DNA of 64,000 nucleotides from Terribium retamae. Its GTDB lineage: Bacteria; Pseudomonadota; Alphaproteobacteria; Rhizobiales; Rhizobiaceae. The notes beneath the pieces are model-generated. The model had not been told where the DNA came from, did no database searches, and was given only the letters and a program-made list of their open reading frames with translations. A program made the translations under genes and the position numbers. The DNA is taken from NCBI RefSeq assembly GCF_022347545.1, contig NZ_JAKREW010000001.1:664124-728123 (forward strand), in the 5' to 3' direction. Positions 54,807-62,711 of the stretch are shown here, piece after piece (the first letter of the stretch is position 1; the number at the start of each line of letters is the position of its first letter).

Positions 54807-55267
54807 CTGGTAGCCTGCGGCGTGCTGCGATCTTCACGAAGAAACAGCGTCCACTCTTTGGCCTGACGCGTGTCGATCTCGCGAAATGCCCCCGTCGTGT
54901 AGCCGCGCTGCCAGCAATCCTTGGTTCCAACGATGCGAAACTGGCGTGGCAGAGTGCAAAAGATAGCGTCGCCGTCCAAAAGCACCTTGCCACGCACATC
55001 GGTGGCATGGACATAGATGTAGCGACTCTTCAGCTCATCAGGGATGACATTGGCGCAGCGGTTCGGGGCGATAACCCACCAGCCTTTGGTTTCGATCTGT
55101 TCGCCGGAGGCTTCGCCGATCGCGACATTGGCTATGTCGAGAGCCTGGTTGCAGATGGTGAAGGCTGCCCGCGCAGCCGTCGGCACAAGAGAAATCCAGG
55201 CTGCTGCGAACACAGCAGCGATAGTTCTTTCCGCAATGCCGTACTTCCTCGCGATCAGGCGCATCAT
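54803..55267 (-). CDS. Secreted DUF1036 protein coupled to the kinase-phosphatase pair
   Basis: A 154-residue exported protein with a hydrophobic signal (IAAVFAAAWISLVPTAARA) and a DUF1036 domain: FTICNQALDIANVAIGE, the ETKGWWVIAPNRCANVI core with conserved Trp pair, and YVHATDVRGKVLLDGD. Several cysteines could form disulphides in the periplasm. The first gene of the operon with pppA and ppkA, overlapping pppA by ATGA. This linkage suggests it delivers a periplasmic signal to the PpkA sensor domain, which is an inference from operon structure only. Confidence 0.85.
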   Translation of the reverse strand: MMRLIARKYGIAERTIAAVFAAAWISLVPTAARAAFTICNQALDIANVAIGEASGEQIETKGWWVIAPNRCANVIPDELKSRYIYVHATDVRGKVLLDGDAIFCTLPRQFRIVGTKDCWQRGYTTGAFREIDTRQAKEWTLFLREDRSTPQATR

Positions 55268-55345
55268 CCTCGTTACTCGCCAGAATTGCCCTTATGCCGC
55301 TTTGCGAGTCAAGCTAGGTTGCTACCCTGTAAGGATGGACCGTTT

Positions 55346-56410
55346 ATGAAGCTCGTCCTGACGATTGAAAATTCCGGTTCATTCGCGCCGGGCTTGCGTC
55401 AAAGTTTCGATCTTGCCGACGGCAAGGTTACCCTTGGCCGAGGCAAAGAATGTGATTGGCTGTTGCCTGATGCCAGTCGCTTCGTCTCGTCGCGGCATTG
55501 CGAAATCGAGCGCCGAGGGAACGATTTTGTTTTGACTGATCTCTCGCGCAACGGCCTGGCGGTAAGCGCCAAAGAGCTTACCGAGGGTCAACAGATCACG
55601 CTGCGCAACGGCGACACGATCTCAATTGGCCCTTTTTCGATCATCGTATCAATCCTGCACGGTGATCCGGCGACAGATGATGGTGCAACGATTTTCATGG
55701 CGAACGCGAGCGAGGCGACGGTTCTCCAACATGCGGAACTCTCCAAAGTTTCGTCGCAGATTCGACCCCAGCTTGAAAATTCCGGGCATCCCAGCACTCC
55801 GCCGCCGACAGGCAAGATTCAGCCCGTGACCGCAGCCGCTGATTTTCGCTCCGATTTTGTCACGGAGTTCGCAATTGGCGCCGACATAAATCCCGATCGG
55901 CTCGCCGGACGCAGCGACGCCGAGTTTGCGCGTGAACTGGGGCAAATCATGCGCGTCGTGGTACCGACGATGGTGGCATTGCTGCGTTCGAACCGGCAGA
56001 TGCTGCAAGTTGCGGGCAAGCCCGACGCTACCCATGCCTCCGACAGCCTGACGACGTTGACGCAGACCAAGGGCGATGTTCTGGAACTGTTTCTCAACGC
56101 CTCCGATCACGATCTGGAAGGTACGACAGAAGTGCTCGACAGGCTCGTCGGCGCGCTGAAGGATCATCAGCGCACAGCGTTCCCTTCTTTACAGATTGCC
56201 TTGTTCAAGTTGCTCAACGACTTTGCTCCAACAACAATCGAAAGGCAGGTGGGGAGTACGCTTCTTCGCAGCCATAAGGGCCGCTGCTGGGATGCCTATT
56301 CCGCGGTCTGGGAGGCTCATAGCAATGCCGGTCAGAACGGCGTTCTGGACGTATTACTTCAGTACTTTAGGGAGGCCTATGACAGCGCGCTGATCGAGCG
56401 CCGACATTGA
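55346..56410 (+). CDS. T6SS FHA-domain protein, first copy (TagH/Fha type)
   Basis: A 354-residue protein with an N-terminal FHA domain (about residues 5-100; LGRGKECDWLLPDASRFVSS, RHCEIE, LSRNGLAV) that should bind phosphothreonine. A linker precedes a C-terminal TagH-like helical domain (ELGQIMRVVVPTMVALLRSN, LGLFLNASDHDLEG-type helices, QIALFKLLNDFAP). It reads phosphorylation laid down by PpkA and passes it to the secretion complex. ATG 55346 has AAGGAT ten bases upstream; an upstream open frame to 54794 is a shadow. It is convergent with the M23/SLT gene and divergent from the DUF1036 operon. Confidence 0.9.
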   Translation: MKLVLTIENSGSFAPGLRQSFDLADGKVTLGRGKECDWLLPDASRFVSSRHCEIERRGNDFVLTDLSRNGLAVSAKELTEGQQITLRNGDTISIGPFSIIVSILHGDPATDDGATIFMANASEATVLQHAELSKVSSQIRPQLENSGHPSTPPPTGKIQPVTAAADFRSDFVTEFAIGADINPDRLAGRSDAEFARELGQIMRVVVPTMVALLRSNRQMLQVAGKPDATHASDSLTTLTQTKGDVLELFLNASDHDLEGTTEVLDRLVGALKDHQRTAFPSLQIALFKLLNDFAPTTIERQVGSTLLRSHKGRCWDAYSAVWEAHSNAGQNGVLDVLLQYFREAYDSALIERRH

Positions 56411-56470
56411 TCCACCTGGGTTTACTTACGGACCTCGCCCTGGCTTCATAACTGAGGGGTTTGTCGCTGC

Positions 56471-58804
56471 TTAACCCGTGGGTCTGCGTTCGGCTATCGA
56501 TTTCAGCAGACTGTCGATAGCGCTGCTGTAGGCAGCGAAGCGCGAGTTCCTGATCCGGGTTTCCGGCGGCAATCGACTTGCCAGAATGGTGCTGGCACCG
56601 GACATTTTGCGTGCCGCCCAGTCGACGACCCATTGCGCATCGCGCCCACTGAGGAACGGGTTGGCAGCGATCACATCATAGCCGACAAGATCGATCAGTG
56701 GCTGGTCTGGTGCTGCCCGCAACACGGAAATTGCACCGGTGCTGCCGAGAAAATGCGCTAGATAGAGATTGCCGGCCGTTGCCCGCTGCCCGGCACGGCG
56801 GAGATCTGCTTCGTTCTCCGAAGCCAGATGATAGAGCATGTCACGCGAAATCGTCGGATTGAATCGCAGGGCGAGGATATCGCCCTCACTCATGCTCGAC
56901 ATGAGGTCCGGGCGATAGGAGCGGATCATGCGAAGCCAGGTCCCGGAAATGAACTGGCCAAGACCGGTCGCCGATGACAGCGGATTTTGAGCGGAAGGAT
57001 CGCCACCGCTTTCCACCCCGATGATGCGCGCGATCAGCTTATCCTTTTCAGACCCGTTGACGGCAACGGTCCCGCCGTCGAAGGACAACGGGTCGACCGC
57101 GACATCATCCAAGTAGAGTTCGAAGTGGAGATGCGGCCCGGTGCTTTGCCCAGTGGTGCCTACGTAGCCGATGGTTTCGCCAGCCTTGACCGTCTTGCCG
57201 ACCGCAAGTCCGGAAGCGAACGCGCTCATATGTGCGTAACCTGTCGCAAGGCCGTTGGCATGCTTGATCTTGACGAAATTGCCAAAGCCGCCATTCGGCC
57301 CGACAAACATGACGGTGCCGGCAAAGGCGGCGACGATGGGAGTACCGGTCGGGGCCGCCCAATCCACGCCATTGTGATTGAGGACACGGCCGAGGATTGG
57401 ATGCAGGCGCGGACCGAATCCGGATGACAGGGCGCCATTGACGGGTGTCAGGAATCCGACTGGGCCAAGTTTTTGCCGCACAGTGTCCTTTTCGGTCATG
57501 CATGTGAAATCGCGGTCAAGGCCGGGCTTCAGCACATAACAAGCGAGCGTCCTTCCTCCGGTGATGATCGAGGCGTAGAGAACCCGTCCGTTGTCGCGTT
57601 CATCGTCACGGGGCTTGTCGGCATAGATCAGGGTGAACTTGTCGTCCGGCTGCATGAAGTCGCCCAGATCATAGGCGCGCGCCATCTGCATGATGGCCTC
57701 GCTGATGACAGCCGGAGCGACTCCGCTGCGGATGCCCGCGGCATAAAGTCCGTCCATGAGACGGTATCGCCTGCTGTCGCTTCGCGCCCGATCAGTCTCG
57801 CCGATATAGCGCAGGAGATCAGCATTGGCACCGCCATCCGCGACCCGCTCATAAGATGCATTCGGGGTCGTCCGGATCAGGCTAACGCCGCCGCGGTTAT
57901 CGATGATCGTCAGTTGGACCAGAGTTTCTTCGTCTTGCTGATGGTCGATCAGCAGGGCGGCGACATAGCCCGGCTGGAGCATTTGCAGGTTCAGCAGCCT
58001 GGCAGCAGCAACGGCCGCCCTGTTCGCCTCGGCGGAGGGCAAAGCGGCCTCGAGCAACGTCGCCTCGACGGTGCGTTGCGCGCTGATCTTGACGATGATT
58101 TCGTTTGCAGCGGCCGCCCGCTTTTCAGCGGGTTTGATCAGAAGGGTGCTGCTGCCGACAAGCGAAGACGCCTCACTGCTGGGCGCTTCTTCATGTGTGC
58201 TCGACCCGCTCTGCGCGGAGGTATCCCAGCCGGCCCCATCCTGTCCGTCAAATCCCTCGGCTTCGGTCACCACGACAGACGACTGGCCGTCCTGGATGCT
58301 TTCGTCGCCAGCGCTGGCCGCCGGATTCATCAAGGCAAAGTCCTGCGGCGTTGCCGGCAGCGCAGAGATCAGCTGAACCGAATTGTTGGCGATCCGATCC
58401 GAAACATAGAAGACCTTGCCGTTAACCGCCGTTGCACTGCCGGCATTCTGAAAGCGCAACTCGAACTTGGTATTCTTTCCCTCGCGCCCATCTTCGGGCG
58501 CCAGGAGGATTGGATCGCGCATACGGTCGGCCGATTGAAGCTCGAAATCCTGAGCCGGTTTTTGTTCCTGCGCACTGGAGACAGCCAAGGTCGCGCTGTC
58601 GGCATTACCGCGAAACCAATCGCTTCGATATCCGACCCAGCCGCCCCAACCGAGGGTAACTGCCAGACACGCCAGAACCAGCGAACCGATCCAAAAGCGT
58701 GCGATGTGCAGGCGACGGCGACGGTGGATCTCACGGGCCAACTGCCGAAAGTCGTCAATGAGCCGATATTGATATTCGGGATCACCGCTAGGCTGCGGAA
58801 CCAT
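56471..58804 (-). CDS. Membrane-anchored M23 endopeptidase fused to a lytic-transglycosylase-like domain
   Basis: A 777-residue protein with one transmembrane segment (about 36-57) and a large periplasmic part. Residues 345-395 resemble the helical region before M23 domains in MepM-type enzymes. Residues 455-575 are an M23 (LytM) domain with all metal ligands: His477 and Asp481 (NHNGVDWAAP), His558 and His560 (GPHLHFE), plus His525. Residues 588-740 resemble a goose-type/SLT transglycosylase: catalytic Glu598 in IGVESGGDPSAQNP, then ATGLGQFISGTW. Both enzyme classes cut peptidoglycan, one the peptide and one the glycan strand. It follows the caspase-like gene by 11 bp. Very probably needed to open the wall for the machine; a secreted effector is less likely because of the membrane anchor. 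Confidence 0.87.
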   Translation of the reverse strand: MVPQPSGDPEYQYRLIDDFRQLAREIHRRRRLHIARFWIGSLVLACLAVTLGWGGWVGYRSDWFRGNADSATLAVSSAQEQKPAQDFELQSADRMRDPILLAPEDGREGKNTKFELRFQNAGSATAVNGKVFYVSDRIANNSVQLISALPATPQDFALMNPAASAGDESIQDGQSSVVVTEAEGFDGQDGAGWDTSAQSGSSTHEEAPSSEASSLVGSSTLLIKPAEKRAAAANEIIVKISAQRTVEATLLEAALPSAEANRAAVAAARLLNLQMLQPGYVAALLIDHQQDEETLVQLTIIDNRGGVSLIRTTPNASYERVADGGANADLLRYIGETDRARSDSRRYRLMDGLYAAGIRSGVAPAVISEAIMQMARAYDLGDFMQPDDKFTLIYADKPRDDERDNGRVLYASIITGGRTLACYVLKPGLDRDFTCMTEKDTVRQKLGPVGFLTPVNGALSSGFGPRLHPILGRVLNHNGVDWAAPTGTPIVAAFAGTVMFVGPNGGFGNFVKIKHANGLATGYAHMSAFASGLAVGKTVKAGETIGYVGTTGQSTGPHLHFELYLDDVAVDPLSFDGGTVAVNGSEKDKLIARIIGVESGGDPSAQNPLSSATGLGQFISGTWLRMIRSYRPDLMSSMSEGDILALRFNPTISRDMLYHLASENEADLRRAGQRATAGNLYLAHFLGSTGAISVLRAAPDQPLIDLVGYDVIAANPFLSGRDAQWVVDWAARKMSGASTILASRLPPETRIRNSRFAAYSSAIDSLLKSIAERRPTG

Positions 58805-58815
58805 GATCGATCGCC

Positions 58816-60192
58816 TTAGCGAAATGCGCCAAGCACGCGTGTGTTTGTGATCGTCCTGGCTTTCGGCGCGGCACTGGCCACCGGTGGCGCGCTGCGCGTC
58901 TCGGACGATGCGCGTCGGCTGGCTTTCGGCCGCTCCGCTCGCGGAACCGATGCAATTGGCGGTCGCCGTACAACCGGCGCTAGGCAGACCATGCCGCGTT
59001 CGCGCTTGAGAAGCTCGAGAAGGAACTCGTTCGGCTCGCCCTCCTGGCGCAACGTCTTTCTCACCTTGTAGTAGCGCCTAAGGGCGTCTTTTGAACTGTC
59101 GCTCCAGATACCGTCAGGCTCGCCGTTGTAGCAGCCCACACGCTGCAATTCGGACTGTACGCCCAGGATCAAATCCTCCTTGCCGAACAGCTCGATCGGC
59201 GCTTCGGGCAGGAAAATGACGTTCGGGCTGGTGTTGCCGATGCCGGGGACTGTGATCAGATTCGGCTGGTCGCCCGAGAGCGCACGCGACACATCGTCGT
59301 TGATCTGAGCTGAACGATCGGTGGACGAAAGCTCGCTACCCGGCACGCCAAGATCGAGGGAAGCGATCTTCTCGTTCGGCAGCTGCACCGACCGAGGGTT
59401 GAAGTAAAATTGCTTTTTGAGCGATGTCTGCTCCCACGGAGTCTGCTGTCCGAGCGTGAGCTTTTCGACGTCATTTCTAACCTGGATCATCAGATCGGAA
59501 ATGCCTTGCGCGGGTGTCGAAATATGTTTCGCGATCGCTTTGGTGAACGGGCTGAGCTTGCCGTTTCCATCGTAGCTGATGTTGCCAGGCTGGGTGGCGA
59601 ATGCGACGAAAAGGTCATTCCCCGCGGATTCGACCTGCGCCAAGCCATCGTTTGTGCGCTGGGAGGGCGGAAGCGGATTGTTGCGGCAGGCATCCAGGAA
59701 GATCAGCGTCTGCCGCCTGCTGTCCTGGAGTTCTTCGATGACCCAATCCAGTCTGACGGTTTCTGCCTCGATTGAGCTCACTGCTTTAAGCTTTGCGTCG
59801 ACGGGCACGAGATAATTTCTGCCTCGCAGCTGAAAGGCATGCCCCGAATAGTAGAACAGGACGGTGTCAGCCTTTTCCGCTGCCTGGCGAAATTCGGCGA
59901 TCGTCGACCTCAGCTCGGACAGGTCGAGGTCATCGCCACCGTAAATGGTGAAGCCCAGCTTCTCCAAAGCGCCTCGCATGGCGATACTGTCGTTCGTCGG
60001 GTTGGCAAGGGTCTGGACATTTTGGTAGCGCCCGTTGCCGATGATGAGCGCAATACGCTGGCCTCCAGGTGCCGCCTGGGCAGCCAGAACGCCAAGCACG
60101 AGCAATATCGTCGCGAGACCGATCAGCCGCGCGGCATGGAAATATCCGGTGTAAGTCTTTAGCGAAAGGCGTGTCGCCGCGCTCTGATACAA
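58816..60192 (-). CDS. Exported caspase-family (C14) protease
   Basis: A 458-residue protein with a signal anchor or peptide (about residues 22-41, cleavage possible after AAQAA) and a caspase-like domain (about 44-270): RIALIIGNGRYQNVQTLANP, the catalytic dyad His118 in FYYSGHAF and Cys169 in FLDACRNNP. A second part (about 345-400, ILGVQSELQRVGCYNGEPDG) resembles a peptidoglycan-binding domain 1 repeat. The tail is Pro/Arg/Ala-rich. The frame has no ATG before the hydrophobic segment, so TTG 60192 is the probable start. It is cotranscribed with the M23/SLT gene (11 bp gap). Substrates could be arginine- or lysine-containing envelope proteins. Confidence 0.88.
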   Translation of the reverse strand: MYQSAATRLSLKTYTGYFHAARLIGLATILLVLGVLAAQAAPGGQRIALIIGNGRYQNVQTLANPTNDSIAMRGALEKLGFTIYGGDDLDLSELRSTIAEFRQAAEKADTVLFYYSGHAFQLRGRNYLVPVDAKLKAVSSIEAETVRLDWVIEELQDSRRQTLIFLDACRNNPLPPSQRTNDGLAQVESAGNDLFVAFATQPGNISYDGNGKLSPFTKAIAKHISTPAQGISDLMIQVRNDVEKLTLGQQTPWEQTSLKKQFYFNPRSVQLPNEKIASLDLGVPGSELSSTDRSAQINDDVSRALSGDQPNLITVPGIGNTSPNVIFLPEAPIELFGKEDLILGVQSELQRVGCYNGEPDGIWSDSSKDALRRYYKVRKTLRQEGEPNEFLLELLKRERGMVCLAPVVRRPPIASVPRAERPKASRRASSETRSAPPVASAAPKARTITNTRVLGAFR

Positions 60193-60364
60193 TTGTAGGG
60201 TGACCCCAAGAATGATGGAGGTTCCTTAAACCAAAACATTAGGCTAATCATGACATCGAAGCAAGAAATAGCAGCCAATAGGCAGGCTCTCTTCGTGTCG
60301 AAATGACCGCGTTGGATGCCCAGATGGACTATTGTCTGCTTGCGGTACAACAGCGACAAGTTGA

Positions 60365-61840
60365 ATGAGAATTAGCCTCGAAGCATTGCCAAATGGCAGC
60401 GATACGCTGTTTTCCGGACGGACAGATATTTCGGGCCGGCGTTTTTCGATCGGCCGCGCGACGGAAAACGACTGGGTGATTTCCGACTCTCAACGTGCGG
60501 TTTCGAAACGCCACTGCGTTATAGAGCAGGTTTCGGACGGCTACCGCATTGTCGACACATCGACCAATGGGACTTCGGTCAATGGACGGCCGGTCGATCG
60601 AAACAATGGAAATTTGCTCCGCGACGGCGACGAGATTGCAATCGGCTCCTACCGCTTCAAGGCCCGGATCTCCGTCGCCGCGCATGGCTCAGGCAAAGAC
60701 CTCGCCGATCCTTCACAACCGAAGATCACGGCCATCCTGCACGATGTGGCCCCTTCAGGTATCACCGCATCCGGATCTCTGCCCGGCATTCAAGAGCCTC
60801 TCCCATCAATGCCTCTTTCGAAACCATCCGCGAAGCCGATGATCGATATTGGCTGGGATGGGCCGCCGAGCCAGGGCGGCGACGTGATCAAGCCGGCCGA
60901 TATCATTCATCCCAGAAATCACGAACTCATCAATCGTTCCGAGCAGATTCCGACTGCCTCCTTGCGCATCGACCTGCCAAGGCCGAAACAGATACTGCCG
61001 GACGACTGGAATGCTCCACAGGACGAGGCTGCGACGTCGGCAGCCACTTCGAAGCCAACGCCGGTCGAAGCGATTCCCCAAGCCGCCAACGCTCCGCAAA
61101 GTCCTCCGATCGAGGGTGTGGATCGCGCGAATCTCCACATCATACCCGTCGAGAACATCGATGTTGGCGGGCCGCCGGTCTCGATCCCAGCCGCCATGCC
61201 GGTTCAACATTCCGCTCTGCCCTCCCCGCAAACCATTCCATCCGCCGCCCGAGGACTGGATGTCGGGCACGCCAGCGATCTGTTTCAGGCTTTCTGCGAC
61301 GGCGCCGGCCTTGTCAGGATTCCGGAAGGGCCTCAGGATTCGCTTAAATTCTTTCACAATGTCGGACGAGCACTGGCGATCGCGTTGACAGGGCTGCAAG
61401 CGCTGCAAGTTGCCAGGATAAAATCGGCCGCGGTGTTGGAAACAGGAGAATCCGAGCCCAGCAGCACACCTTGGATCTTCTCGCTCTCCGGAGAGAACCA
61501 ATCCAATTTGCTCTCCTCGGTAATCTCCTTCCTGGCCGAAGCCGATCCACGTGACCTGGAAATGATGCGAGCTGATTTTCAGGACGTATCCCGCACCTCC
61601 TCCCAACTTAGTGCCGGCATCCTCGCCTTTGTCGAGCGTCTGCAGGCTGATCTGGCGCTCTCCACGCTGGAACAGCGCGTCGGTTCAAGCGCACGAATGC
61701 TGCCGGCGCTGCGCAAGGCTGCACTTTGGGACAAGCTGGTCGAACATTCCGGCCTCTTCAACAGCAGCAATGGCAAAGTGACAAACGTCAATCTGTTGCA
61801 ACGCCTGCAACGCGAACTGAAACAGGCTCTGGCGGAATAA
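60365..61840 (+). CDS. tagH: T6SS FHA-domain protein, second copy (TagH type)
   Basis: A 491-residue protein with a canonical FHA domain at about residues 5-105: FSIGRATENDWVISD, SKRHCVIEQ, VDTSTNGTSVNGRPV. A Pro-rich linker of about 200 residues leads to the C-terminal TagH domain (about 300-490): SDLFQAFCDGAGL, FFHNVGRALAIALTGLQALQ, SFLAEADPRDLEMMRADFQD. This full-length arrangement is the classic TagH/Fha1 protein. Start ATG 60365 has only a weak purine stretch upstream. Divergent from the caspase-like operon. Confidence 0.92.
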   Translation: MRISLEALPNGSDTLFSGRTDISGRRFSIGRATENDWVISDSQRAVSKRHCVIEQVSDGYRIVDTSTNGTSVNGRPVDRNNGNLLRDGDEIAIGSYRFKARISVAAHGSGKDLADPSQPKITAILHDVAPSGITASGSLPGIQEPLPSMPLSKPSAKPMIDIGWDGPPSQGGDVIKPADIIHPRNHELINRSEQIPTASLRIDLPRPKQILPDDWNAPQDEAATSAATSKPTPVEAIPQAANAPQSPPIEGVDRANLHIIPVENIDVGGPPVSIPAAMPVQHSALPSPQTIPSAARGLDVGHASDLFQAFCDGAGLVRIPEGPQDSLKFFHNVGRALAIALTGLQALQVARIKSAAVLETGESEPSSTPWIFSLSGENQSNLLSSVISFLAEADPRDLEMMRADFQDVSRTSSQLSAGILAFVERLQADLALSTLEQRVGSSARMLPALRKAALWDKLVEHSGLFNSSNGKVTNVNLLQRLQRELKQALAE

Positions 61841-61950
61841 ACCATCCTCCTTTTTGGTTATCGGCTGTGGCTCGGGCGGAAAAGCGGCTTGAGGGGAAGT
61901 GTGCGCCAGTCTAAATCATGGGTTGCAGCTCAGATCGGAGACAGCATGCG

Positions 61951-62589
61951 ATGCCCATGACGACGCGAGATATGGTGAAAGGCGCGCGGACAGTTGTCGA
62001 CTACGGCTCGGGTCCGTTCTCATTCATGAAATCCGATTGGCGCAAGGATCGCGAAATGGCGGAACTTGCAAGGCTCGTCGCTCTGCCTTCAGGCGGCCGC
62101 GCCGAAGAATATTTCGATCATTATTTAAGCGGCGCCGGTACGCCCAAGACATTCAGTGCGGTCCAGTTCATCGAACAGAATGACGGTGTCTCCAGGAGAT
62201 TTTCGCGGGAAATCCTGCAATTCTTCAACGCCAACAATTTGCGCAACGGTCAGACAGGTGTGATCGGCTTCGGTCAGCAAGACGTCACTACTTATGACTG
62301 GAAAATGGCCACCGGCTCCTTCCCAATCAAATGGACATATCTGGGCGCCAGGACACTGAGTGATGGCGATCTTGAGCTTGTCTTTTCGGTCGAAGGTAGC
62401 AATGAATACAAATGGTATCCCGATGATGCCAAGCGTGAAACACAACTTCTACATCAGGCGATGGATCGCTTGAGACAACCCAGGACCAATGCACTGGACT
62501 TTCTGCAGTACAAGACACCGGCGCGAAACTTCTGGATGTATGCAACGCGCGGCGAATATACTTTGAGGATCAATGCCGGAAAGCCGTAA
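61951..62589 (+). CDS. Hypothetical protein upstream of vgrG (possible effector or adaptor)
   Basis: A 212-residue soluble protein with no signal peptide; an ATG at 61918 would add 11 residues, but GGAG (61937-61940) fits 61951. Features are VVDYGSGPFSFMKSDWRKDR, DVTTYDWKMATGSFPIKWTY and LQYKTPARNFWMYATRGEYT, rich in aromatic residues. I do not recognise a family. T6SS effectors and their adaptors or immunity proteins usually lie around vgrG and lack signal peptides, which is the only ground for the suggestion. Confidence 0.68.
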   Translation: MPMTTRDMVKGARTVVDYGSGPFSFMKSDWRKDREMAELARLVALPSGGRAEEYFDHYLSGAGTPKTFSAVQFIEQNDGVSRRFSREILQFFNANNLRNGQTGVIGFGQQDVTTYDWKMATGSFPIKWTYLGARTLSDGDLELVFSVEGSNEYKWYPDDAKRETQLLHQAMDRLRQPRTNALDFLQYKTPARNFWMYATRGEYTLRINAGKP

Positions 62590-62711
62590 CAGCGGCACGG
62601 AATATAGCTACAAGAGGTGACCGACCTGCGGCGGCGGACAATGTCACACTCTGACGATGGTCTTCCGGCTATAGAGCTGGAACGAGTTGAAAAACGAGGG
62701 AAGAGGCAATC

